NCBI GenBank assembly: GCA_027451805.1
Contig: DAIDIF010000160.1
Span: 1-37,374, forward strand
Direction of reading: 5' to 3'
Length of the DNA: 37,374 bases
Source: Acidobacteriota bacterium
GTDB taxonomy: Bacteria; Acidobacteriota; Terriglobia; Terriglobales; SCQP01
The notes below the pieces were generated by a model. The model was not told the DNA's origin. It was given only the letters and a program-made list of their open reading frames with translations, and ran no database searches. This document shows positions 14,429 to 25,902 of the stretch, in pieces; position 1 is the stretch's first letter; every line of letters begins with the position of its first letter. The translations under genes were made by a program, and so were the position numbers.

Positions 14429-15858
14429 GCCGCCGCCCCGAGGCAGTCGAGCTGACGCCGTGGGACAAACTGCGCGAAGAGTGCGGCGTGGTCGGCATCT
14501 GGGGGCATCCGGAGGCCGCGAACCTGGCCTACCTGGGGTTGTACGCGCTGCAGCACCGCGGGCAGGAGTCGGCGGGCATCGCCTCCAGCGATGCGCGGGG
14601 AGCGGGGCAGGTCATCCACACCAAGCGGGCGATGGGCCAGGTGGCCGACATCTTCACCCCCAAGGCGCTGCACAAGCTGCCGGGGCGGGCGGCGATCGGG
14701 CACACCCGCTACTCGACCTGCGGCGACAGCGGCATCAATAACGCGCAGCCGCTGACGGTGGAGTGCAACAAGGGCCAACTGGCGGTCGCGCACAACGGCA
14801 ACCTGGTGAACGCGGCGGCGATCCGGGCGCGAATGGAGGGGCAGGGCTCGATCTTCCAGACCACCAGCGACACCGAAGTCATCCTGCATCTGCTGGCACA
14901 GTCGCGCGCCACCGGCTTCGATGCGGCGCTGGAAGAGGCGCTGAACCAGGTGGAGGGGGCGTATTCGCTGCTGTTGCTGACGCCCGACAGCCTGTATGCC
15001 GTCCGCGACCCGTGGGGGTTCCGGCCGCTGGCGATGGGGCGGATGGCGGACGGAGCGGTGTGCTTCGCGAGCGAAACCTGCGCCTTCGACCTGATCGGGG
15101 CGACGTTCGAGCGCGACGTGGCGCCGGGAGAATGGGTGCGGCTGACGGGGCAAGGTCCGGCCGCGCCGCAGGCGCACCGGTTCGCGGCGGCGCGGCCGCG
15201 GCGGCAGTGCGTCTTCGAGCACGTCTACTTCGCCCGCCCGGACAGCCTGGTGTTCGAGCGCAGCGTGCAGCTCAGCCGCGAGGAGATGGGACGGCGGCTG
15301 GCGCGCGAGGCGCCGGCGGAGGCGGACCTGGTGGTGCCGGTGCCGGACTCGGGCGTGGCGGCAGCGCTGGGATACGCCGCGGAGGCGGGGCTGCCCTGCC
15401 GCTTCGGGCTGATTCGCAGCCACTACGTGGGGCGGACGTTCATCGAGCCGTCGCAGCAGATCCGCGACTTCGGGGTGAAGCTGAAGCTGAACCCGGTGCG
15501 GCGGCTGCTGGAGGACAAGCGCGTGGTGCTGGTGGACGACTCGATCGTGCGCGGCACCACCAGCCGCAAGATCGTGACCATGATCCGCGACGCGGGGGCG
15601 CGCCAGGTGCACGTGCGCATCTCCTGCCCGCCGACGGTGTCCCCCTGCTATTACGGCGTGGACACGCCCTCGAAAGCCGAGCTGATCGCGGCCAACCAGA
15701 CGGTGGACGAGATCCGGGCGACCATCGGGGCGGACTCGCTCGCCTACCTCTCGCTCGCCGGGCTGGACGCGGCGGTGGACAACCGCGACGACAGCTTCTG
15801 CAAAGCCTGCTACACCGGCCGCTACCCCACCTGTGTTCCCGGCGGCAACGCCGGCTAG
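14425..15858 (+). CDS. purF: Amidophosphoribosyltransferase
   Basis: GTG start in a GTGA overlap with the purL stop; '[11 protein letters not shown]' (Cys nucleophile after propeptide), '[15 protein letters not shown]', '[18 protein letters not shown]' (PRPP loop), and C-terminal Cys residues ('[15 protein letters not shown]') consistent with the Fe-S type. Confidence 0.97.
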   Translation: MSRRPEAVELTPWDKLREECGVVGIWGHPEAANLAYLGLYALQHRGQESAGIASSDARGAGQVIHTKRAMGQVADIFTPKALHKLPGRAAIGHTRYSTCGDSGINNAQPLTVECNKGQLAVAHNGNLVNAAAIRARMEGQGSIFQTTSDTEVILHLLAQSRATGFDAALEEALNQVEGAYSLLLLTPDSLYAVRDPWGFRPLAMGRMADGAVCFASETCAFDLIGATFERDVAPGEWVRLTGQGPAAPQAHRFAAARPRRQCVFEHVYFARPDSLVFERSVQLSREEMGRRLAREAPAEADLVVPVPDSGVAAALGYAAEAGLPCRFGLIRSHYVGRTFIEPSQQIRDFGVKLKLNPVRRLLEDKRVVLVDDSIVRGTTSRKIVTMIRDAGARQVHVRISCPPTVSPCYYGVDTPSKAELIAANQTVDEIRATIGADSLAYLSLAGLDAAVDNRDDSFCKACYTGRYPTCVPGGNAG

Positions 15859-15876
15859 CCTGCTCCGGCCGGGCGC

Positions 15877-18465
15877 ATGCCGCACGATCTCGCCACCCTC
15901 AACTCGCTGCCGCGTTACCTCCTCAGCCTCGCCGGCTTGGGCGAGCGCACGGCGCTGATCGAGCAGCACCTGTACCGCAGCACGCGCGTCTCCTACGCCG
16001 AGCTGCTGGGCAAGGCGAGCGCGTTCCAGCGCGAACTGGAGCGCCGGGGCATCGGGCGCGGGCAAAGGGTGATGCTCTGGGGCGCGGCGGGCGTGGCCTG
16101 GGCGGCGGCGTTTTACGGCTGCGTGCTGGCGGGCGCGGTGGTGGTGCCGCTGGACGCGGCCTTTTCGCCCGAGCTGGCGGGCAAGGTGCTGCAGCAGACG
16201 GAAGCGGCGCTGCTGTGCACCGACCACGAGGCCGCGCTGGGCGCGGCACGGATGACGTTTGCCGAGATCGCGGCGCTGGCGCCGGCGCCGCTGCCGGCCG
16301 CGCCCGCCGACCCCCCGCCGGACACGCTGCTGGAGATTGTCTACACCTCCGGCGCCACCGCCGAGCCCAAGGGCGTGATGATCACCCACGGCAACGTGCT
16401 CGCCAACCTGCGGCCCATCGCCAAGGAAGTGGCGAAGTACAAGCCGCGGATGCGGATCGTGCTGCCGATCCGGTTCGTCCACCTGATCCCGCTCAGCCAC
16501 CTGTTCGGGCAGGTGATGGGGCTGCTCATCCCGCCGCTGGTGGACAGCACGGTGGTGTTTCCCGAATCACAGGCGCCGGCGCAGTGGGCGGCGATCATCC
16601 GCGAGCACCGCGCCTCGGCGCTGGTGGCGGTGCCGCAGCAGGTGCAGTTGTTCACGCAATGGGCGGAGGCGGAAACCGGCGTGGGCCGGGAGCAGGCGCC
16701 GGCGATCAGCCGCGGCCACGGCATGTTTTGGCGGTTCTGGCGCTGGCGCAAGCTGCACCGGCGGCTGGGCTGGAAGATGTGGGCGTTCATCGTGGGCGGG
16801 GCCGCGCTGGCGCCGGCGCTGGACGAGTACTGGCACGCGCTGGGCTACGCCATGGTGCAGGGGTACGGGCTGACGGAGACGGCGCCGGCGATCGCCATCA
16901 CGCACCCCTTCAAGATCCGGCGCGGCACGGTGGGGCAGACGCTGGAGGGGTTGGAAGTCAAGATCGCGCCGGATGGCGAGATCCTGGTGCGCGGGCCCAA
17001 CGTCTCGCCGGGATATTACCGCAACCCGGAGGCGACGGAGCAGACCTTCCCCGGGGGCTGGCTGCACACCGGCGACTTGGGTCGGATGGAGCCCAACAAG
17101 ATGCTGGTGTTTCTCGGGCGCAAGAAGGAAGTGATCGTCACGCCCGAGGGGCTGAATGTGTTTCCGGAGGACGTGGAGCGGGCGCTGGCGCAGCAGCCCG
17201 AGGTGGAGGAGAGCGCGGCGGTGGAGGATACGCGCGCGGGCGGCGGCCAGGTGCACGCGGTGGTGGTGCTGAAGCCGGGCGTGGCGGAAGCCGCGCTGGA
17301 TCGGGCGGTGGCGGCGGCCAACGCAAGCCTCGAGCCGCACCAGCGCATCCGCGCGGCGTCGCTGTGGCCCGGGCCCCACCTGCCGCGCACCACCTCGACC
17401 CGCAAGCTGCAGCGGCTGGCGATTGCGCGCTGGCTGAACCAGGGACAGCCGGCGGCGCCGGCGGCGGGCGGCGACGGGGCGGGCGATTGGAAGGCGTTCG
17501 CCGCGCAGCGCTGGGGCCTGGCGGCGGGGCGGTTGCAGCCGCTGGCGCGGCTGGACAGCGATCTGGGGCTGTCCTCGCTCGACCGGGTGGAGTTGTGGAG
17601 TTGGATCGAGGCGCACACCGCCGGCGGCATCGAGGAGACCGCGCTGACGCTGGCGCAGACGGTGGCGGACGTGGACGCGCTGCTGCGGCACGCGGAAGAC
17701 GGGGCCCCGGAGAGCGCTGGGCCGGCATCGCCGGCGACCATCGCCGGCGCCGGCAAACTCGAAGGCGCGGAACTGCGGGTGCCCGCGCACGAGAAGCGAT
17801 GGCCGCTGCGGCCGGCCTTCCGTCATTTCCGCTCCGCGGCGTACTCGGCCATCGCGCTGCCGGTGCTGCGCACCTCCGTGGTGCGCATCCGGATCGAGGG
17901 GCGCGAGCGCTTCGAGGGCCTTGAGCGGCCGGTGCTCTTCATCGCCAATCACCAGAGCATGCTCGACGTCCCGCTGATTCTGCGCGGCATGCCGCGCGCC
18001 TGGCGGCCGTGGGTGGCCCCGGCGATGGGCATCGAGCCGTTCGCCGGCGCCTTCGACGCCCGCGCCCGCCCCTGGCGGCGCTTCCGCGACCGCTGGCGGC
18101 TGCGCAGTGTGCAGTTGTTCTTCAACGGTTACCTGCTGACCGCCTACGGCGCGGTGGCGGCATCGCTGCGCCATACCGGCCGGCTGGCCGACGCGGGTTA
18201 CTGCCCGCTGATCTTTCCGGAGGGCGCGCGCACCCCGGACGGACGCCTGCATAAGTTCCGGCCCGGCATCGGCGTTTTCGTCGCGGCGCTGCGCTTACCC
18301 GTGATGCCGATCCGCATCGACGGACTTTTCCAGATTCTCCCGGACGGCGCGCTCTACCCCCATCCGGGCGGGGCGAGCGTTCATTTTGGACCAGTTATGA
18401 CGTTTCCGACCGAGACGCCAGAATCTATCACGACGCGCCTCGAATCCTGGTTTACAATCCCATAG
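15877..18465 (+). CDS. Three-part protein: AMP-forming acyl-CoA/acyl-ACP synthetase, ACP-like domain, PlsC-type 1-acylglycerol-3-phosphate acyltransferase
   Basis: Ligase: 'IVYTSGATAEPKGVMITHGN', 'YGLTETAPAIAI', 'GWLHTGDLGRM', 'RTTSTRKLQRLAIARWL'. ACP-like: 'ARLDSDLGLSSLDRVELWSWIEAHTAGGI' (about 17480-17700). Acyltransferase: 'LFIANHQSMLDVPL' (HX4D) and 'PLIFPEGARTPDGRLHKFRPGIGVFVA'. Confidence 0.88.
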   Translation: MPHDLATLNSLPRYLLSLAGLGERTALIEQHLYRSTRVSYAELLGKASAFQRELERRGIGRGQRVMLWGAAGVAWAAAFYGCVLAGAVVVPLDAAFSPELAGKVLQQTEAALLCTDHEAALGAARMTFAEIAALAPAPLPAAPADPPPDTLLEIVYTSGATAEPKGVMITHGNVLANLRPIAKEVAKYKPRMRIVLPIRFVHLIPLSHLFGQVMGLLIPPLVDSTVVFPESQAPAQWAAIIREHRASALVAVPQQVQLFTQWAEAETGVGREQAPAISRGHGMFWRFWRWRKLHRRLGWKMWAFIVGGAALAPALDEYWHALGYAMVQGYGLTETAPAIAITHPFKIRRGTVGQTLEGLEVKIAPDGEILVRGPNVSPGYYRNPEATEQTFPGGWLHTGDLGRMEPNKMLVFLGRKKEVIVTPEGLNVFPEDVERALAQQPEVEESAAVEDTRAGGGQVHAVVVLKPGVAEAALDRAVAAANASLEPHQRIRAASLWPGPHLPRTTSTRKLQRLAIARWLNQGQPAAPAAGGDGAGDWKAFAAQRWGLAAGRLQPLARLDSDLGLSSLDRVELWSWIEAHTAGGIEETALTLAQTVADVDALLRHAEDGAPESAGPASPATIAGAGKLEGAELRVPAHEKRWPLRPAFRHFRSAAYSAIALPVLRTSVVRIRIEGRERFEGLERPVLFIANHQSMLDVPLILRGMPRAWRPWVAPAMGIEPFAGAFDARARPWRRFRDRWRLRSVQLFFNGYLLTAYGAVAASLRHTGRLADAGYCPLIFPEGARTPDGRLHKFRPGIGVFVAALRLPVMPIRIDGLFQILPDGALYPHPGGASVHFGPVMTFPTETPESITTRLESWFTIP

Positions 18466-18513
18466 CAGCAGTAGCGGAGCGCATGTGCCCCCCCTGCGCT
18501 CGATGGGATTCCG

Positions 18514-18792
18514 ATGACTTGCCCGCAGTGCCAGGAAGTGCCGTTGCGCCGCACGGCGCGCACCTTTGGGGAAAAGGTTGTGCGGCACGTGCTCGCCGCC
18601 TACGAATGCCCGAGGTGCGGGCGGCGGCACATGGTGCGCGCGGTGAAGCATTGCTGGCGCTGCGGCACCGATCTCGACCGCCGCAGGCGGCAGACCGGGG
18701 GCGACTGGATGGCGGCGACGCTGCTGCTGTGGCCGTACTCCTGCCGGCGCTGCGGCAAGCGCCGTTACCGGTGGGGGAAGCACTCCGGCTGA
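18514..18792 (+). CDS. Small multi-zinc-ribbon protein of unknown function
   Basis: 92 aa with four CxxC knuckles: 'CPQC', 'CPRC', 'CWRC', 'CRRC'. Positioned between the acyltransferase fusion and the tRNA. Confidence 0.65.
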   Translation: MTCPQCQEVPLRRTARTFGEKVVRHVLAAYECPRCGRRHMVRAVKHCWRCGTDLDRRRRQTGGDWMAATLLLWPYSCRRCGKRRYRWGKHSG

Positions 18793-18816
18793 CGCCGGCC
18801 GCGCACCGGCGCAGGC

Positions 18817-18822
18817 TATAAT
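18817..18822 (+). promoter_or_regulatory. Consensus -10 box (TATAAT) upstream of tRNA-Gln
   Basis: 'GGCTATAATGTTC' with TATAAT ending 13 nt before the mature tRNA 5' end. No clear -35 hexamer. Confidence 0.55.
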
Positions 18823-18835
18823 GTTCGAGCGGCCT

Positions 18836-18909
18836 TGCCGGGTCGTTCAATGGTAGGACAGCAGACTCTGGATCTGCCTATCGGGGTTCGAGTCCCTGCC
18901 CGGCAGCCA
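18836..18909 (+). tRNA. tRNA-Gln (anticodon CTG)
   Basis: Acceptor TGCCGGG/CCCGGCA pairs perfectly; anticodon stem GCAGA/TCTGC with loop CTCTGGA (anticodon CTG); T-loop TTCGAGT; discriminator G; encoded CCA. Confidence 0.96.
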
Positions 18910-18921
18910 ACTCCCTTACGC

Positions 18922-19560
18922 TCAATTGCTTAGCTTGTGCACGCGGCCGGTGAGCCCGGCGGCGAACAGGCGCGCGTCCACCCGCGCCAGCCGCCGGCCG
19001 GCGCCGTTGCGGAACAACGGCGCGTGCGGCATGCACACCAGGTAATCGTTGATCGGCCACAGGTCGGCTTCCGAGGTCATCCACCCCAGTCGGTCGAAGC
19101 GCGCCAGGTTCACCGGGCGCGAGTATCGCCGCAGCGTCTTCTCCCGCGCCAGGTTGAAATAGTGCTCGAAGTAGGACATCACCAGCTCGCGCAGCGTGCG
19201 ATACACCGGCTCGCGGAAGCGCAGCCCGGCGAAGTTCGACTTGCCGATCGCGCCCCACGCGCCGTGCGCGCGGAACAAAGCCAGCACATGGTCGTCGTCG
19301 CGCTCGGCCTCGAGGTCGAGCACGAGCGGCGGATGGCCGTGCAGGCGGAGCGCGGCAGCGGCGAAGAGCGCGCCTTCGAGGCAGTGCGCCACCCGGTCGC
19401 GCAGCACCCGGCGCGGCGAGCGCAGCGTGTCGCCGTCGGGCTCGGTGTTGTAGCCGATCTCGGTGTCGAGAAAGCGCTGCACGCGCGCGGGCGTGGTCAA
19501 GGCGCGCAAGCGGCGCAACTCGGCGGGCGTGAAGGCGAATTCGGGCATCGGACGGCGCAA
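18922..19560 (-). CDS. Hypothetical protein with possible transglutaminase/papain-like (Cys...His) motifs
   Basis: 212 aa 'MPEFAFTPAELRRLRALTTPARVQRFLDTEIGYNTEPDGDTLRSPRRVLRDRVAHCLEGALFAAAALRLHGHPPLVLDLEAERDDDHVLALFRAHGAWGAIGKSNFAGLRFREPVY...'. The C-x-E-G-A helix followed by D-D-H on a later strand resembles transglutaminase-like domains. Confidence 0.75.
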   Translation of the reverse strand: MRRPMPEFAFTPAELRRLRALTTPARVQRFLDTEIGYNTEPDGDTLRSPRRVLRDRVAHCLEGALFAAAALRLHGHPPLVLDLEAERDDDHVLALFRAHGAWGAIGKSNFAGLRFREPVYRTLRELVMSYFEHYFNLAREKTLRRYSRPVNLARFDRLGWMTSEADLWPINDYLVCMPHAPLFRNGAGRRLARVDARLFAAGLTGRVHKLSN

Positions 19561-19638
19561 GGCCGCGCTCAGTATCCGGGCGCGGCCGCGCGCGCGTCAA
19601 GCACGGCCTCCATCCTCTATAATCAGTAGCGCCGCGCC

Positions 19639-20523
19639 ATGGACTGGAACGCACCCCGCATCAGCTCGCTGATCGAGCGCGCCTTATTGGAAGATCACGT
19701 CCTCGCCGACGCGACCACGCGGCTGACGGTCGAGCCGGGGCAGCGGGGGCAGGCGGAAGTGGTGGCCAAGCAGGAGTGCGTGCTGGCGGGCCTGGGGGCG
19801 GTGGCGCGGGTGTTCGAGCTCTACACCAGCCTGGCGCTGAAGGCCGGCGGGGAGCGGCAGCTGCCGGCGGTGGTGGTGACGCACCATCCGGAAGTGTTCG
19901 ATGGCGTGCGGCTGAGGCCGGGGCAGACCGTAGCGGTGGCGCGCGGGCCGGCGCAACCACTGCTGTCGTGCGAACGGGTGATCCTGAACCTGCTGCAGCG
20001 GCTGAGCGGCATCGCGACCCTGACGCGGCAGTACGTGGACGCGGTGCGGGATTTGCCGGTGCGGATTTTGGACACGCGCAAGACCGCGCCCGGGATGCGC
20101 ATCCTGGACAAGTACGCGGTGACCTGCGGAGGTGGGTTCAACCACCGCAGCGATTTATCCGATGCGGTGCTGATCAAGAACAACCACATCCGGCTGGCGG
20201 GCGGCGTGGCCGAGGCGCTGGCGCGGGCGCAGGCCCACCGGCGGCCGGGGCAGAGCCTGGAGATCGAGGTGCGGACGGAGGCCGAGATCACGGCCGCGCT
20301 GCACGGCGGAGCGGAGCGGCTGCTGCTGGACAACATGACGCCGGAACAGGTCAGGCAGGCGGTGGCGAGGATCGGCGGCAAGGTGCCGATCGAAGTCTCC
20401 GGCGGCGTGAAGCTGGCGACGGTGCGGGCTTACGCGGAAACCGGCGCCAACTTCATCAGCGTCGGCGCGCTGACGCACTCGGCCCCCGCGGTCGATCTCT
20501 CGATGCGCATCATCCCCTTGTGA
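19639..20523 (+). CDS. nadC: Nicotinate-nucleotide pyrophosphorylase (carboxylating)
   Basis: 'ERVILNLLQRLSGIATLTRQYVDAV', 'ILDTRKTAPGMRILDKYAVTCGGGFNHRSDLSDAVLIKNNHI', 'EVSGGVKLATVRAYAETGANFISVGALTHSAPAVDLSM'. Confidence 0.97.
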   Translation: MDWNAPRISSLIERALLEDHVLADATTRLTVEPGQRGQAEVVAKQECVLAGLGAVARVFELYTSLALKAGGERQLPAVVVTHHPEVFDGVRLRPGQTVAVARGPAQPLLSCERVILNLLQRLSGIATLTRQYVDAVRDLPVRILDTRKTAPGMRILDKYAVTCGGGFNHRSDLSDAVLIKNNHIRLAGGVAEALARAQAHRRPGQSLEIEVRTEAEITAALHGGAERLLLDNMTPEQVRQAVARIGGKVPIEVSGGVKLATVRAYAETGANFISVGALTHSAPAVDLSMRIIPL

Positions 20524-21235
20524 TCCGCTGGTATCCGGAGCTGCCCTCGACCCAGTCCGCGGCCTTGCGCGCCGCCCGCGCCGCGAGCGCCGAGGGCACG
20601 GTCTTCGTCGCCGAGCGCCAGACCGCCGGCCGCGGCCGCCACGGCCACACCTGGGCCTCGCCGCCGGGCGCGGGACTGTACTGCAGCCTGCTGCTCTGGC
20701 CGCGCCGCCCGGTCGCGGACCTGCTGCTGCTGACGCTGGCGTCGGGCCTGGCCGCGGCGGATGCGGTGCGCGAGGCGTGCGGGCTCGAGGCCGAGATTCG
20801 CTGGCCCAACGATCTGCTCTTCGCCGGCAAAAAGTTCGGCGGCATCCTGATCGAATCGGCGCTCGAGGGCGGCCGGCTGTGCGCGGCCCTCGGCGTCGGC
20901 CTCAACCTGCGTCCGGCGGCGCTGCCGCCCGAGCTGGCGCCCATCGCCACCGCGCTCGATGACCACCTGCCGCGGCCGTGCGACCGCTGGGCGCTGCTGC
21001 AGGCGCTGGTGGCGAGCCTGGCGCGCCGCTACCGGGCGTGGTCAAACGGCGAGGACGCCGCCCTACTGGCCGAGTTCACCGCACGCTCGCGCTACGCCCA
21101 GGGCCTCGAAGTCGTCGTCGGCGGCGCGGACGGCTACCGCGGCGCCACCGCCGGCCTGGAAGTCAACGGCTTCCTCCGCGTCCGGCTGGCGTCGGGCGAG
21201 GTGCGCACGGTGGTGAGCGGCGACGTGCGCCCGGC

Positions 21236-21239
<4 letters not shown>
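20520..21239 (+). CDS. birA: Biotin--[acetyl-CoA-carboxylase] ligase (single-domain BirA/BPL, no N-terminal HTH)
   Basis: GTG start overlapping the nadC stop; 'TQSAALRAAR...VFVAERQTAGRGRHGHTWASPPGAGLYCSLLL' and 'IRWPNDLLFAGKKFGGILIES'. Confidence 0.93.
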
Positions 21240-22324
<1,085 letters not shown>

Positions 22325-22503
22325 TTCCTTAACTGTAGCTCCCGACGAGGGTTATCTCGCGGGGAGAAGAACGCCACCACGCTCATTCTGGAACGAAGTG
22401 CTGGCAGAAGTCCTTTAGAATCAGCCGTGGAGGCCGCGACCGAGGAGTCCAGGACCGACAGGAGTGTGCCACAATGTAGCTAGCCGTTTTCGCGGGGAGC
22501 GCC

Positions 22504-23829
22504 GTGTCCAACCCAGTCTCCAGCGCCGCCATCAGCCCGACCCCGACGTCCAACGCGCCCGAGCTGCAGCAGATCCAGCGCACCGTGCTGGGCAACGGGC
22601 TGACGATCATCAGCGAACGCATGCCGCACGTGCGCTCCGTCACCCTGGGCATCTGGGTGCTGAACGGATCGCGGCGGGAGACGGCCGAGCAAAACGGCAT
22701 CACGCACTTCATCGAGCACATGGTGTTCAAGGGCACCAGCCACCGCTCGGCGGAAGAGATCGCGCGCTCGGTGGACTCGATCGGCGGCAACCTGGACGCG
22801 TTCACGTCCAAGGAGAACGTCTGCTTCAGCGCCAAGGTGCTGGATGAGCACGTGCCGCTGGCGTTCGAGGTGCTGGCGGATCTGGTGCTGAACCCGTTGT
22901 TCCGCGAGGAAGACATCGTGCGCGAGCAGGGGGTGATCCTGCAGGAGATCAAGATGGACGAGGACAACCCCGACTACCTCGTCCACGAAATCTTCACCCA
23001 GAACTTCTGGAAGGACCATCCGCTGGGGCGGCCGATCCTGGGCACCAAAGAGACCATCCGGCAACTGCGGCAGGACAAGCTGCTCGACTACTACCGCCTG
23101 TGCTTTTCGCCCGACAACCTGCTGATCGCGGCGGCGGGCAACTTCGAGCACGAGCGGCTGGTGGAGCTGGCGACGCACTGGTTCGCGGCGATGAAGCCGG
23201 TGCCGAACGGCCATCGCAATGCGCCCCCGGCCACGCACGCCCGCATCGTGATGCGCAACAAGAAGCAACTCGAGCAGGTGCAGATTTGCCTGGGAATGCC
23301 GGCGCAATCGCTCATGAGCGAGGACCGCTACGCCTGGAGCGTGCTGAACACGGTGGTGGGAGGCGGCATGTCGTCGCGGCTGTTCCAGAACATCCGCGAG
23401 CGGCAGGGGCTGGCCTACGCGGTGTTCAGCGACCTGAACCCTTACAGCGACACCGGCTTGTTCGGCGTGTATGCCGGCACCAGCAACCAGACGGTGCGGC
23501 AGGTGGTGGATTCGATCATCAAAGAGCTCCGCGGACTGCGGCGGGAGGCGGTGCCGGCGGAAGAGCTGCGGCGGGCGAAGGACAACCTCAAGGGCAGCCT
23601 GATGCTGGGGCTGGAGTCCACCGGCGCGCGCATGTCCAACCTGGCGCGGCAGCAGATCTACTTCGGCCGCTTCATCGGCATGAACGAGCTGCTGGAGCGG
23701 ATCGAGCGGGTGACGGCGGAAGACGTGCTGGCGATCACCAGCGCCGCGTTCGACCCGGCCCACATGGCGCTGACCGTGCTGGGCAACCTTAACGGCCTGC
23801 GCATTACCCGCGCCGACCTGGCGGCGTAG
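22504..23829 (+). CDS. M16-family zinc peptidase (processing peptidase/PqqL-like)
   Basis: 'NGITHFIEHMVFKGTSHRSAEEIARSVDSIGGNLDAFTSKENVCFSAKVL' (HxxEH inverted zinc motif) and C-terminal 'VVGGGMSSRLFQNIRERQGLAYAVFS'. Confidence 0.94.
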   Translation: MSNPVSSAAISPTPTSNAPELQQIQRTVLGNGLTIISERMPHVRSVTLGIWVLNGSRRETAEQNGITHFIEHMVFKGTSHRSAEEIARSVDSIGGNLDAFTSKENVCFSAKVLDEHVPLAFEVLADLVLNPLFREEDIVREQGVILQEIKMDEDNPDYLVHEIFTQNFWKDHPLGRPILGTKETIRQLRQDKLLDYYRLCFSPDNLLIAAAGNFEHERLVELATHWFAAMKPVPNGHRNAPPATHARIVMRNKKQLEQVQICLGMPAQSLMSEDRYAWSVLNTVVGGGMSSRLFQNIRERQGLAYAVFSDLNPYSDTGLFGVYAGTSNQTVRQVVDSIIKELRGLRREAVPAEELRRAKDNLKGSLMLGLESTGARMSNLARQQIYFGRFIGMNELLERIERVTAEDVLAITSAAFDPAHMALTVLGNLNGLRITRADLAA

Positions 23830-23997
23830 TACTCCTATTCGTAGCGTTCACGCCCGCTCGTCGAGCCGGCGCTATCGCAGCGGCTCTCGCCGGCGCGTTT
23901 GGCTCCCCCACGGCCCCAGCGAGACCGATGAAGAGCTCCGGGCCGCGATCTTGGTCCGGTATCTGTGGCATAGCCGCAATTGTAAGCCGGAATGATC

Positions 23998-25872
<1,875 letters not shown>

Positions 25873-25902
25873 CCCTTAAGTGTACGGGCGAGCGGAAGCG
25901 GG

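Noticed and set aside
13759-16500. 913-aa minus-strand ORF over purL/purF
   Set aside because: Antisense shadow of purL, purF and the acyl ligase; no recognisable protein features.
14763-17924. 1053-aa plus-strand ORF in an alternative frame over purF and the ligase fusion
   Set aside because: Gly/Ala/Arg-rich out-of-frame translation; real coding frames are purF (14425) and the fusion (15877).
19618-19623. TATAAT upstream of nadC as a promoter
   Set aside because: Good -10 match but no recognisable -35 and position only about 16 nt from the ATG; too weak to list as a feature.
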